Origin: JARRPM01 sp963792815
Lineage (GTDB): Bacteria; Pseudomonadota; Gammaproteobacteria; Pseudomonadales; Halieaceae
NCBI GenBank assembly: GCA_963792815.1
Contig: CAWBXR010000012.1
Coordinates: 434,001 to 498,000, forward strand
Direction: 5' to 3'
DNA: 64,000 nt
Below, piece after piece: positions 17,434 to 25,852 of this stretch; the stretch's first letter is position 1; each line of letters begins with the position of its first letter. Below the pieces are notes generated by a model. That model was not told the DNA's origin. It ran no database searches and saw only the letters and a list, made by a program, of their open reading frames with translations. The translations under genes and the position numbers were made by a program.

Positions 17434-18543
17434 CTAGACCAGCGCCTCGAGCATCGCGCTGTCGTAGGCCTTGATATCCCCCAGGCGTCGCTCCTGCACC
17501 AGCCTGGCCCAGGAGGGGTTGGCGATCAACACACGCCCCAGCGCTACCAGGTCGAATTCATTGGCCGCCATGCGCCGCACCAGTTCGTCGAGGCTGGCGG
17601 GCTCCGCCGCCCGAAAAGCGGTCTCTCCGGGGGCGGGAATAAAATCCGCATTGAGACCGACGCTGCCGACGGTAATGGCGGGTTTGCCGGTGATCTTGCG
17701 GGTCCAGCCCGCGAGGTTCAGGTCACTGCCTTCGAACTCCGGCTCCCAGAAGCGGCGGGTCGAACAGTGGAAGATGTCGACGCCGGCGTCCGACAGCGGC
17801 AGCAGGAACCGCTCCAGTTCCCCGGGCGAGGTCACCAGCCGGGCGGCGTAATCCTGCTGCTTCCACTGGGACCAGCGCAGGATGACCGGGAACTCCGGGC
17901 CAACTGCTGCGCGCACCGCGGCAATGATCTCCAGCGCGAAGCGGTTGCGCCGCTCCAGCGAGCCGCCGTAGCCGTCATCGCGCTGGTTGGTGCCCTCCCA
18001 GAAAAACTGGTCCACGAGGTAGCCGTGGGCGCCGTGGATTTCCACCGCATCAAAGCCCAGTGCCCTGGCATCCGCCGCGCCCTGGCCGAAGGCTGCCACT
18101 ACATCATCGATGTCCTGCTGGCTCATGATATGACGGTTCACCTTGCCGGGGACGTTCATCCCGGAGGGCGTGTAGCCGTCCACGTCACCCTCCGGCGGCG
18201 TGCCGGCGCGGCGCATGCCGCCGCAATGCCACAACTGGGGTGCGATCTTGCCGCCCTCGGCATGCACAGCATCCGCCACTTTTTTCCAGGCGTCGAGGCG
18301 CTCGGCGCCGTGGAAGTAAGGCACGTCGGGGTAGCCGCTGGCGGCAATGTGATTGATGCAGGTACCCTCGGTGATGATCAGGCCAACCCCGCCGGCGGCC
18401 CGGCGCCGGTAGTAGTCGACGACATCGGGCCCGGGAATATTCCCCGGTGACTTGTTGCGGGTCATAGGCGCCATCACCAGCCGGTTTGCAAGCTGTAACT
18501 TGCCGAGGCTGAAGGGCTGGAACAGGATGTCATTGTCGCTCAT
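17434..18543 (-). CDS. NADH:flavin oxidoreductase, old yellow enzyme family
   Basis: A 369-residue FMN-dependent ene-reductase. The start is ATG 18543 (MSDNDILFQPFSLGKL); an in-frame extension further upstream is only antisense/out-of-frame coding in the neighbour. RLVMAPMTRNKS (about residue 22), VGLIITEGTCI (about 58), and EIHGAHGYLVDQFF with GYGGSLERRNRF (about 175-200) are the FMN and substrate binding signatures. It reduces alpha,beta-unsaturated carbonyls or nitro compounds using NAD(P)H. It follows the HupE/UreJ gene on the same strand by 32 bp and may be its co-transcribed neighbour. Confidence 0.92.
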   Translation of the reverse strand: MSDNDILFQPFSLGKLQLANRLVMAPMTRNKSPGNIPGPDVVDYYRRRAAGGVGLIITEGTCINHIAASGYPDVPYFHGAERLDAWKKVADAVHAEGGKIAPQLWHCGGMRRAGTPPEGDVDGYTPSGMNVPGKVNRHIMSQQDIDDVVAAFGQGAADARALGFDAVEIHGAHGYLVDQFFWEGTNQRDDGYGGSLERRNRFALEIIAAVRAAVGPEFPVILRWSQWKQQDYAARLVTSPGELERFLLPLSDAGVDIFHCSTRRFWEPEFEGSDLNLAGWTRKITGKPAITVGSVGLNADFIPAPGETAFRAAEPASLDELVRRMAANEFDLVALGRVLIANPSWARLVQERRLGDIKAYDSAMLEALV

Positions 18544-18575
18544 TGAATTTTCCTTCTCGTATGCATTGTCAGATA

Positions 18576-19577
18576 TCAGGCCAGGACTTCGAGGCCCCGC
18601 TCGATACACCACATGGCGGACAGGGCGCCCAGGATGTAGACCGGCACCGGCATCAGGCGGTCCTGCCAGGGGGCCAGGGGTTTGCGAACCAGGTACCAGA
18701 TGGCGAGCACCACCAGGATGAAAGCGATCTGCCCCACCTCGATGCCCACGTTGAAGAACAGCAGGGCCAGGGGCACGTTGTCCTGGGGCAAGCCGGTCTC
18801 GGCAAGGGCGCCGGCAAAGCCCATACCGTGCAGCAGGCCAAAACCGCCCGCCAGCCACCAGGGGTTGCGCCACAGCATGTCGTGCCTGTTGATCCGGGTC
18901 AGCTCCACCGCCAGCACAAAGATACTCAGGGCTATGGCAAACTCCACCAGCGCCACCGGGTAGTCGAAGAAGCCCAGGGTGACCAGTGACAGGGTGATGC
19001 TGTGGCCGATGGTAAAGGCCGTAATAGTCCACAGCAGCCTCGCGCCGCCGCCCACCAGCAGCAGCAGGCCGAACACGAACAGCAGGTGATCCATGCCGCC
19101 CCAGATATGCTCCATTCCCAACAGCGAGTAATCGCCCGCGACTTCACCCGAACTGGACTCGGCGGGTATCACGAACTCGGTCTGCTCGGCGTTGAGCACC
19201 TGCTGGTAATTGCGGCCATCGAGCAGGCTGACCATCACCAGTGCGGAGGCCTGGTTGGGGCCCAGGCCGTCGACGCCAAGGGTCTCGCCCACCAGCCCGT
19301 CATCCCCGAGCTGGTCGCAGCGCATCTGCCAGCTGTCAACCCGGCCGGTGCCCTCCATCTGTGGCGGGCTGCTATTGGTGATCTCGCAGGTGTCCGGCCA
19401 CAGGGGTCGCAGCGGCGTGCTGCTGGTACCCTGGGCGGGGGTTTTCCACACCACGGCGTACTGCTGGTCGGCTATTTCAGCGACCTTGAGCAGGGACGGT
19501 GCAAAGCGGTGGGCCTGGGCCGCCGACGCCAGGATCAGGCCCAGGGCCAGCAGGGCCAGCTGTTGCAGCTTGTTCAT
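18576..19577 (-). CDS. HupE/UreJ-2 family membrane protein
   Basis: A 333-residue protein with a cleavable signal (LALLALGLILASAAQA), a periplasmic domain to about residue 150 and six or seven membrane helices after it. Diagnostic membrane motifs are GMEHIWGGMDHLLFVFGL (about 155), FTIGHSITLSL (about 188), LLHGMGFAGAL (about 250) and FFNVGIEVGQIAFI (about 275). The conserved His and Asp residues are those expected for nickel/metal passage in HupE and UreJ. The PpiC gene directly upstream overlaps it by 4 bp. No hydrogenase or urease genes are in the window, so the cargo metal is uncertain. Confidence 0.88.
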   Translation of the reverse strand: MNKLQQLALLALGLILASAAQAHRFAPSLLKVAEIADQQYAVVWKTPAQGTSSTPLRPLWPDTCEITNSSPPQMEGTGRVDSWQMRCDQLGDDGLVGETLGVDGLGPNQASALVMVSLLDGRNYQQVLNAEQTEFVIPAESSSGEVAGDYSLLGMEHIWGGMDHLLFVFGLLLLVGGGARLLWTITAFTIGHSITLSLVTLGFFDYPVALVEFAIALSIFVLAVELTRINRHDMLWRNPWWLAGGFGLLHGMGFAGALAETGLPQDNVPLALLFFNVGIEVGQIAFILVVLAIWYLVRKPLAPWQDRLMPVPVYILGALSAMWCIERGLEVLA

Positions 19578-20509
19578 TTTCTCACCTCATACTGCTCGCG
19601 CATGCTCTCGATACTTTCCTGCAGCGCCGCGGCGCTGGCGCGGGACTCCAGGTCCCGCTGCAACTGCTCGCGCACCTCTTCCAGGGTTGCGTCGCGCCCG
19701 GGCTCCAGCTCACTGACCCAGACATAGTGCAGGCCATAAGTGGAGCGTATCGGGCCCACCCAGCTGCCGGGCTGCGGATCGGCCGCCTGCAGATTGCTGA
19801 CAAACTCGGAGCCGAACTGGCGGGCGAGCTGGTCTGGCGACTGGCGGGTGAAGCGATAGCCCGGCAGGAACGGGGAGCTCAGTTCCAGGGCCGCCGCGGG
19901 ATCGAGTTGTTCCTGGCTAATGCGGGCGATCGCCGCCTCCGCCTCTTGCTCTCGCGCGGCATTGAAGTAGACGTGCTCGATCGAATAGCGCGGTGGGCGG
20001 CGCAGCTCTTGCGTGCGGCTCTCGAATTCCGCCAGCAGGTCGGCCTCGGTGGGCGGTTGCGGCGGGTAATAGCCCAGCAACAACTGCTCCATGACCTGGA
20101 TCATGCGGCGCTTGACCACCTCGTCCCCCAGGTGCAGCCGCATCTCCAGCGCCTGTTCATAGCGCTCCTGCTCCGTCATGCCCTCCCCCAGTTGCAGGAA
20201 GCTCATATTGAGCAGCAGGCGCTGGTATACGACGGTGTCATACAGGTGCAGGTTCAGCTCGAGGGCGCGCTGGAACAGCATGTCCCGGTCCAGCTCCGCC
20301 GTCACCATGCGATCGAGTTGCGCGGGATCGGGAAGGCGCCCGGTGCTGGCGAACCACTGCTGTTGCAGGGCCTCCACTCTCGCCTCACTGAGCGGCCCGA
20401 TAAGCGGTTTTGGCTCTGGAAACAGCACGCCCTGCAGGTAATACAGCAGGTATCCCAACACAATAAAATGTACCCACGGCCTGTTCAGCCGGGCCAGAAT
20501 CTTCATCAT
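19574..20509 (-). CDS. PpiC-type peptidylprolyl isomerase, membrane anchored
   Basis: A 311-residue protein with an N-terminal anchor helix (HFIVLGYLLYYLQGVLF), a helical SurA-like N domain (residues 35-165) and a C-terminal parvulin-type rotamase domain. The rotamase has YSIEHVYFN (about 185), LPGYRFTRQS (about 225) and GPIRSTYGLHYVWVSE (about 262). The periplasmic location implies a folding helper. The 4-bp overlap with the HupE/UreJ gene makes a dedicated role in folding that metal carrier's periplasmic domain plausible. That is inference from coupling only. Confidence 0.85.
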   Translation of the reverse strand: MMKILARLNRPWVHFIVLGYLLYYLQGVLFPEPKPLIGPLSEARVEALQQQWFASTGRLPDPAQLDRMVTAELDRDMLFQRALELNLHLYDTVVYQRLLLNMSFLQLGEGMTEQERYEQALEMRLHLGDEVVKRRMIQVMEQLLLGYYPPQPPTEADLLAEFESRTQELRRPPRYSIEHVYFNAAREQEAEAAIARISQEQLDPAAALELSSPFLPGYRFTRQSPDQLARQFGSEFVSNLQAADPQPGSWVGPIRSTYGLHYVWVSELEPGRDATLEEVREQLQRDLESRASAAALQESIESMREQYEVRK

Positions 20510-20538
20510 GTTATTTCTCGATGTGGCGGGTCGTATTT

Positions 20539-21354
20539 CTAGTCTTCGTAGCTCGCCTGCTGTTTTTCAAGTTGCGCCTGCAGGCCCGCCTGCAGGTCTG
20601 CAGCGCTCAACATACCCGCATTCCAGGTGGCGACGTAATTCAGGCTTTCCGACACCGTATGGTCACGGGAGTAGAGCAACATTTCCTTACTGCCGCGAAC
20701 CGCCAGCGGTGATTTGCGCGCAATGGCCTGGGCAATCGCCATGACCTCGCGCATCAGGACCTCCCGGTCTTCGTAGACCCGGTTGACGAAGCCCAGCTCC
20801 CGGGCCTCCTCCGCATCCATATCGCGCCCGGTGTAGGCCAGCTCCCGGGCCACACCGTCGGGAATCAGTTTGGGCAGGCGCTGCAGGGTGCCGACATCCG
20901 CTGTCATGCCGATATCAATTTCGCGGATGGAAAAAAACGCGTCCTCGGTGGCGTAGCGCATATCGGCGCAGCACACCAGGTCCACGCCACCGCCGATGCA
21001 GGTCTTGTGAATTGCCGCCAGCACCGGCTTGCGGCATTTCTCGATGGCGCTCAGGTTGTCCTGCATCCGCAGGATGGTGCGGCGCAGATGTTCAGCGCGG
21101 CGCGCGGGCTCACTTGAGCTGCCGTGCAGACCGCCGAACATCGCAAGGTCAAGGCCGGCGCAAAAATGGTTACCCTGCCCCGCCAGGATTACTGCCCGCA
21201 CCGAGGGCTCGGCGTCAAGCCACTCGAAACAGGTCTGCAATTCAGCCCACATGTCGGCATTCATACAGTTCGCCTTGTCAGGGCGGTTCAGGCTTACGGT
21301 TGCTACCTGGTTGTCGAACTGCAGTTCGAGAGTGGTGAAACTCGGGCTGTCCAT
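20539..21354 (-). CDS. Crotonase family protein, dienoyl-CoA isomerase-like
   Basis: A 271-residue crotonase. GQGNHFCAGLDLAMFGGL (about residue 58) and IHKTCIGGGVDLVCCADMRYA (about 110) form the oxyanion hole. IREIDIGMTADVGTLQRLP (about 140) carries the Glu and Asp arrangement seen in delta3,5-delta2,4-dienoyl-CoA isomerases. The C-terminus contains SLNYVATWNAGMLSAADLQ, also typical of that group. It probably helps degrade unsaturated fatty acids in the cytoplasm. It lies 29 bp upstream of the PpiC gene on the same strand and 35 bp downstream of the nitroreductase gene, so a four- or five-gene transcript is possible. Confidence 0.87.
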   Translation of the reverse strand: MDSPSFTTLELQFDNQVATVSLNRPDKANCMNADMWAELQTCFEWLDAEPSVRAVILAGQGNHFCAGLDLAMFGGLHGSSSEPARRAEHLRRTILRMQDNLSAIEKCRKPVLAAIHKTCIGGGVDLVCCADMRYATEDAFFSIREIDIGMTADVGTLQRLPKLIPDGVARELAYTGRDMDAEEARELGFVNRVYEDREVLMREVMAIAQAIARKSPLAVRGSKEMLLYSRDHTVSESLNYVATWNAGMLSAADLQAGLQAQLEKQQASYED

Positions 21355-21389
21355 GGGACCTCTCTCCGGATTGGTTGGCTGCCGGGATA

Positions 21390-21950
21390 TTACCAGTTGG
21401 AAACGAAATCGGCAGGGGCGAGGGACGGCAGGTTCTTGCCGCCGCCATCGCGTGTGCCGAGATAAACAAAACCGACGATCTCCTCGCTGGCCGCCAGGCC
21501 AAGCGCGTTCATCACGGCGCGATCAAAGGCCGCGTCGCCGGTGCGCCAGATCCCGGCGTAACCACAGGCCTCGGCGGCAAGCAGTATCGCCTGGGCAGCA
21601 CAGCCCGCCGACAGGCGCTGTTCCAGCGCCGGCACCTTGGGGTGTTCCGTCAGCCGCGCCACAACCACCACCAGCAGCGGCGCGCGCAAGGGCGCTGCCC
21701 GGGCCTTTTGCAGGGCGGGTTCATCCACCTGCGGGTTGCGCTGGCGCAGGCAGTGATCCAGCACCAGGCCAAAGTCATGCCGACGCTCGCCGGCAATGGT
21801 GATAAATCGCCAGGGACGCAACCAGGCATGATCGGGCACGCGCAGGGCAGCACGGAATATTTCATCCATTTCCGCGTCACTTGGAGCGGGCTCCACCAGC
21901 CTCGGGCTGGAGTTTCGGTGCTGGAGAAATTGCAGGATCTCGTTCATCAA
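21390..21950 (-). CDS. Nitroreductase family protein, YdjA-like
   Basis: A 186-residue FMN oxidoreductase of the compact nitroreductase type. The N-terminal FMN-binding HRNSSPRLVEPAPSD (about residue 11), VPDHAWLRPWRFITI (about 38) and GCAAQAILLAAEACGYAGIWRTGD (split around 115-138) are characteristic of the YdjA group. The PDHAWLRPW motif is the family's substrate-side signature. It is a cytoplasmic NAD(P)H-dependent enzyme with an unassigned physiological substrate. It forms a tight series with the crotonase and PpiC genes downstream. Confidence 0.87.
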   Translation of the reverse strand: MMNEILQFLQHRNSSPRLVEPAPSDAEMDEIFRAALRVPDHAWLRPWRFITIAGERRHDFGLVLDHCLRQRNPQVDEPALQKARAAPLRAPLLVVVVARLTEHPKVPALEQRLSAGCAAQAILLAAEACGYAGIWRTGDAAFDRAVMNALGLAASEEIVGFVYLGTRDGGGKNLPSLAPADFVSNW

Positions 21951-22059
21951 TACACCACAGCGGATTTCGGCCTGCCCGGAGCCGGGCCCGGGCGCCGCCC
22001 ACTATCCCACAAGGCAGGTGCACGGGCAAAGGCTGCGGCTGTCGTCCGGTAATGAGCCA

Positions 22060-22884
22060 TCAGTGCCCCGGCACCGCGGGGCCCAGCAGGATATTCATAA
22101 ACCCCGCGTCCCCGGCCACGGCGTCCACATCGTCACACCAGCGGGCCAGCTCATCGCAGCTGCAGGCAACCAACCGATGTTCGATGTGATCGATGATCCA
22201 GCTGGGCAGCTCCAGGGTGGCGAGCAGTTCGAGCAGGGCCCTGCCGCTGCTGCCGGCCTGGCGCAGGGACAGGGGCGTGAGTTCAAGAATGATGCGCGGC
22301 GGGCGGGGCAATTCGCGCAACAGCGGCAGCAGGCCCGCCATGACAGCGTACTCTGCCCCCTGTACATCCACTTTCAGAAGGTCCAGGCGATCCAGCCGCT
22401 CCCGCAGGAAATCACTGCCATTGTAGAGCGCGACGGTGAGGCTGCGGCGCGCGCTATCGGCTGCGAAAATCTGGTGATCGCCGGCGTTGTCTTCACTCAG
22501 GAACAACTGTCCCGCACAGTTTTTTTCGGCCAGTCCCGCCCGGAAGGCGCTCACCACCTCGCGGCAGTCGTTGAGCTCGAGGTTTTCACTCAATAGTCGG
22601 TAATTGTCGGGGTCCGGCTCGAAGGCCAGCACCCTGCCGGCCCGGCCCACACGGCCCGCGGCGATAACCGGGAAATAACCAATGTTGGCTCCCACATCCA
22701 CGAACACGTCTCCGGGCTGCAGGGCGCCGAGCACCAGGCTTGTTTCATAGGGCTCCCAGATCCCCTCCTCCCGAATCCGGCGGGAGACGAAGCGGTCCGC
22801 CTCGCCGTGCACGATGAGTTGCAGTGGTAACTGTACCCCGGGAATGCGCAAAGGCACCGGCGCGGAACTGGCCGGCCCGGTCAC
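22060..22884 (-). CDS. FkbM family methyltransferase
   Basis: A 274-residue SAM-dependent methyltransferase. Motif I is VFVDVGANIGYFPVIAA (residues 60-76), the acidic loop is LAFEPDPDNY (about 87), and LLKVDVQGAEYAVMAGL (about 165) is the FkbM DVEGxE-type signature. FkbM enzymes O-methylate sugars, lipids or other small molecules; the substrate here cannot be told. It starts 61 bp after the secF stop on the same strand and may be transcribed by read-through. Confidence 0.87.
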   Translation of the reverse strand: MTGPASSAPVPLRIPGVQLPLQLIVHGEADRFVSRRIREEGIWEPYETSLVLGALQPGDVFVDVGANIGYFPVIAAGRVGRAGRVLAFEPDPDNYRLLSENLELNDCREVVSAFRAGLAEKNCAGQLFLSEDNAGDHQIFAADSARRSLTVALYNGSDFLRERLDRLDLLKVDVQGAEYAVMAGLLPLLRELPRPPRIILELTPLSLRQAGSSGRALLELLATLELPSWIIDHIEHRLVACSCDELARWCDDVDAVAGDAGFMNILLGPAVPGH

Positions 22885-22945
22885 TGAAGCATAGCCCGCT
22901 GAAAAATTTCGCCCGCAGTCCGGGGCTTTTTCATCGCATGGGACA

Positions 22946-23861
22946 CTAGGGCGTCAGGTCTTCCTGCTCCACCCCTTCCTTCACCGGGATCATCAGGTCC
23001 TCCTTGCTGACATTCAGCAACAGCAGGACGTTGGACGCCACGTAGATTGAAGAGTAGGTACCTACGCCGATGCCGACGATGAGGGCGACGGCAAAGCCGT
23101 TGATCATCTCGCCACCGAATATCGCCAGGCAAACCAGTACCAGCAAGGTGGTCAAGGAGGTAAACAGGGTCCTGTCCAGGGTCTCGGTGAGGGAGATGTT
23201 GACCAGTTCCAGACGGCTCCGTGCGCCGGATCTTGCGGAAGTTTTCGCGGATACGGTCGAACACCACGATGGTGTCATTCAGCGAATAACCGATCACCGC
23301 CAGCAGGGCCGCGAGCACCGTCAGGTCAAATTCCATGCGGGTAAACGAAAAGAAGCCCAGGGTGATAATCACGTCGTGGATCAGGGCGACAACGGCGCCC
23401 ACCGCAAACTTGAGCTGGAAGCGGAAGGCGATGTACAGCATCACCAGCCCCAGCGCGAGCAACATGGCCAGGCCGCCCTGTTCGCGCAACTCGTCACCCA
23501 CCTGGGGCCCGACGAACTCTATCCGGCGCAGTTCCACGGTGCCGCTGAAGGTGGCCTGCAGCTTTTTCAGCAGCGCGGCACCCTCCTGGTCGGAGTAACC
23601 GTGGGGCAGGCGAATCAGCACATCCCGGTCGGTGCCGAAACTCACCACGGTGGCACCCTTGTATCCCTCGGTGGACAGGGTATTGCGGATACCGGTCAGG
23701 TCGGCTGTCTCGCTGTAGTAGACCTCGACCAGGGTGCCGCCGGTAAAATCCAGGCCCCAGTTCAACTGCTGCACCGCCAGCGAACCGATGGAAGCGAGTA
23801 CCAGCGTGATCGAGCACAGGGCCGCGACCTTGCGCAGGCCCATAAAATTGATCACTTTCAT
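22946..23861 (-). CDS. secF: Protein-export membrane protein SecF (frameshifted in this sequence)
   Basis: SecF forms the SecDF complex that uses proton motive force to pull exported proteins out of SecYEG. The N-terminal helix and signature LNWGLDFTGGTLVEVYY (about residue 34) lead to VGDELREQGGLAMLLALG (about 120) and GYSLNDTIVVFDRIRENFR (about 205). After a frame change at about 23215 the protein continues as LELVNISLTETLDRTLFTS to the end. One extra base restores a 304-residue protein (916 minus 1 is divisible by three), close to the E. coli length. The ATG overlaps the secD stop by 4 bp. Disruption of this strongly conserved gene points to sequence error rather than gene loss. Confidence 0.9.
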
Positions 23862-25740
23862 ACCTTGATCCCTCCGATCGACAGTTTCTTGACGCGGCGG
23901 CCGCCATAGATAAGGTTGATCATCGCGCGGGTGCCCATGATCGCAGTGAACATGGAGGTTATGATGCCTATGGACAGGGTAACGGCAAAGCCCTTGATCG
24001 GCCCGGTGCCCACGGCGTAGAGAATCACCGCCACGATGAGGGTGGTCAGGTTGGCGTCCAGAATGGTGGCTACCGCCCGTTCATAACCGGCGTGGATCGC
24101 CATTTGCGGCGCCATCCCGTTGTTCACCTCCTCACGTATCCGGCCGAATATCAGCACGTTGGCATCCACCGCCATGCCCACCGTCAGCACGATACCGGCG
24201 ATGCCCGGCAGGGTCAGGGTGGCGCCCAACAGGGACATGCATGCCACCAGCAGCACGAGGTTGGCGCTGAGGGCGACAACGGCCACCACACCGAACACCC
24301 GATAAATCACTATCATGAACAGAACGACCAGGCCAAGACCATACTGTACCGACTTGACCCCCATGCGGATGTTCTCCGCTCCGAGGGATGGCCCGACGGT
24401 GCGCTCTTCCACGAAGGAGATCGGGGCGGCCAGCGCGCCGGCGCGCAGCATCAGGGCCAGCTCGGAGGACTCCAGCGGGCTGTCCAGCCCGGTGATCTGG
24501 AACTGGGCGCCCAGGGCAGACTGGATAACCGGCGCGGTCAGCAGCCTTTTCTCGTCGTAGGGCACCTTGATCGCCACCTCGCTGCCGTCCGGCTGCACCT
24601 CATAGCGGGTGCGGAATTTGCGCTCGATAAACAGCACGCCCATGCGGCGCTTGATGTTGTTGCGGGTCGCCCGCGACATCAGGCTGCCACCCTCGCTGTC
24701 CAGGCTTATCTGGACGTTGGGCTGGCCGTTCTGGTCGAAGCTTGCCTGGGCGTTGGAAACCCGCTCTCCGGTGATAATCACGTCGCGCTCCAGCCACTCG
24801 CTGGCGCCGGCGCGATCGGGACTGCGGTAGTCGAACCGCTGCTTCTCGGAGGCCGCTGCGTCCATATTGGCAACCAGGCGAAACTCCAGGTTGGCCACCT
24901 TGCCCAGGATACGCTTGGCTTCCGCCGTGTCCTGTATGCCAGGCAGCTCTACCACGATGCGATTCTGGCCCTGGCGCTGCACCAGGGGCTCGGACACGCC
25001 CAGCTCGTTCACCCGGTTGCGCAGGGTCGTCAGGTTCTGGGCCACGGAGTACTCGGCGATTTCCTTGCGAACCTGGTCCGGCAGGGTCGCCACCACGCTC
25101 CAGCTGTCGGCCTCGTCGACCCGGTCGAGGGACAGCTGGGGCTCCGCATCGGCAATCGCATCGCGGGCCTCCTCACGCTGGGCCTCGGTCTTGAAACTGG
25201 CCCGGATCCCGCCCTGGTCGTCGAGCGAGACGAAGCCGCGAATCCGCTCCTCCCGCAGGGTGCGCTTGATCGCAGTTGGTGTAATACTCCATGCGCCGCT
25301 CGACTGCCGCGTCCACGTCGACTTCCAGCATGAAATGCACGCCACCGCTGAGGTCCAGACCCAGTTTCATCGGCGCGGCGCCGTAATCGCTGAGCCAGGC
25401 CGGGGTGGTGGGCGCGAGGTTCAGGGCGACGATAAAACCGTCCCCCAGCGCCCGGGACACCCGGGCCTGGGCGGGCAATTGCTGCGTCCTTGTCCCGCAG
25501 GCGTATCAGGGCGTTGCGGCCCGACGCGTCTATCGCCGAATCAAAGTGCTCGATTCCGGCTTCGTCCAGCGCCTCCAGGGCGCGACCGAGGATATCCTCG
25601 TCGATGAGCTGGGCGCTGCTCTCCCCGGTGATCTGCAGGGCGGGGTCCGGCGCGTACAGGTTGGGCGCTGCATAGAACAGGCCCAGCAGCAAAAAGAACA
25701 GGACGAGCAGGTATTTCCACAAAGGGTACTTATTCAGCAT
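23858..25740 (-). CDS. secD: Protein-export membrane protein SecD (frameshifted in this sequence)
   Basis: SecD is the partner of SecF. It starts at ATG 25740 with MLNKYPLWKYLLVLFFLLL, the first membrane helix. Frame changes at about 25483 (after LRDKDA, resuming QLPAQARVSRALGDGF) and about 25274 (after MEYYTN, resuming AIKRTLREERIRGF) are each explained by one extra base. The joined product is 626 residues. The typical LGLDLSGGVHFMLEVDVD lies in the middle frame. The C-terminal five-helix RND-like region has PGIAGIVLTVGMAVDANVL and FGRIREE. No yajC or tgt precedes it, although they commonly do in gammaproteobacteria. The upstream neighbour is purL. Confidence 0.9.
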
Positions 25741-25852
25741 GTCGGTGCTCTGGCAGGGGGATACAGCGGCATCCCCGTTAAAAAGTGCGTCATTATAAAG
25801 AAACGGCCCCGCGCTACAAGGCTGGTCGTCAGCCCCGCGGCGCGAGCCCGGC

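Noticed and set aside
24092..25333. 413-residue plus-strand open frame opposite secD
   Set aside because: His/Gln/Arg-rich shadow of the conserved secD coding frame.
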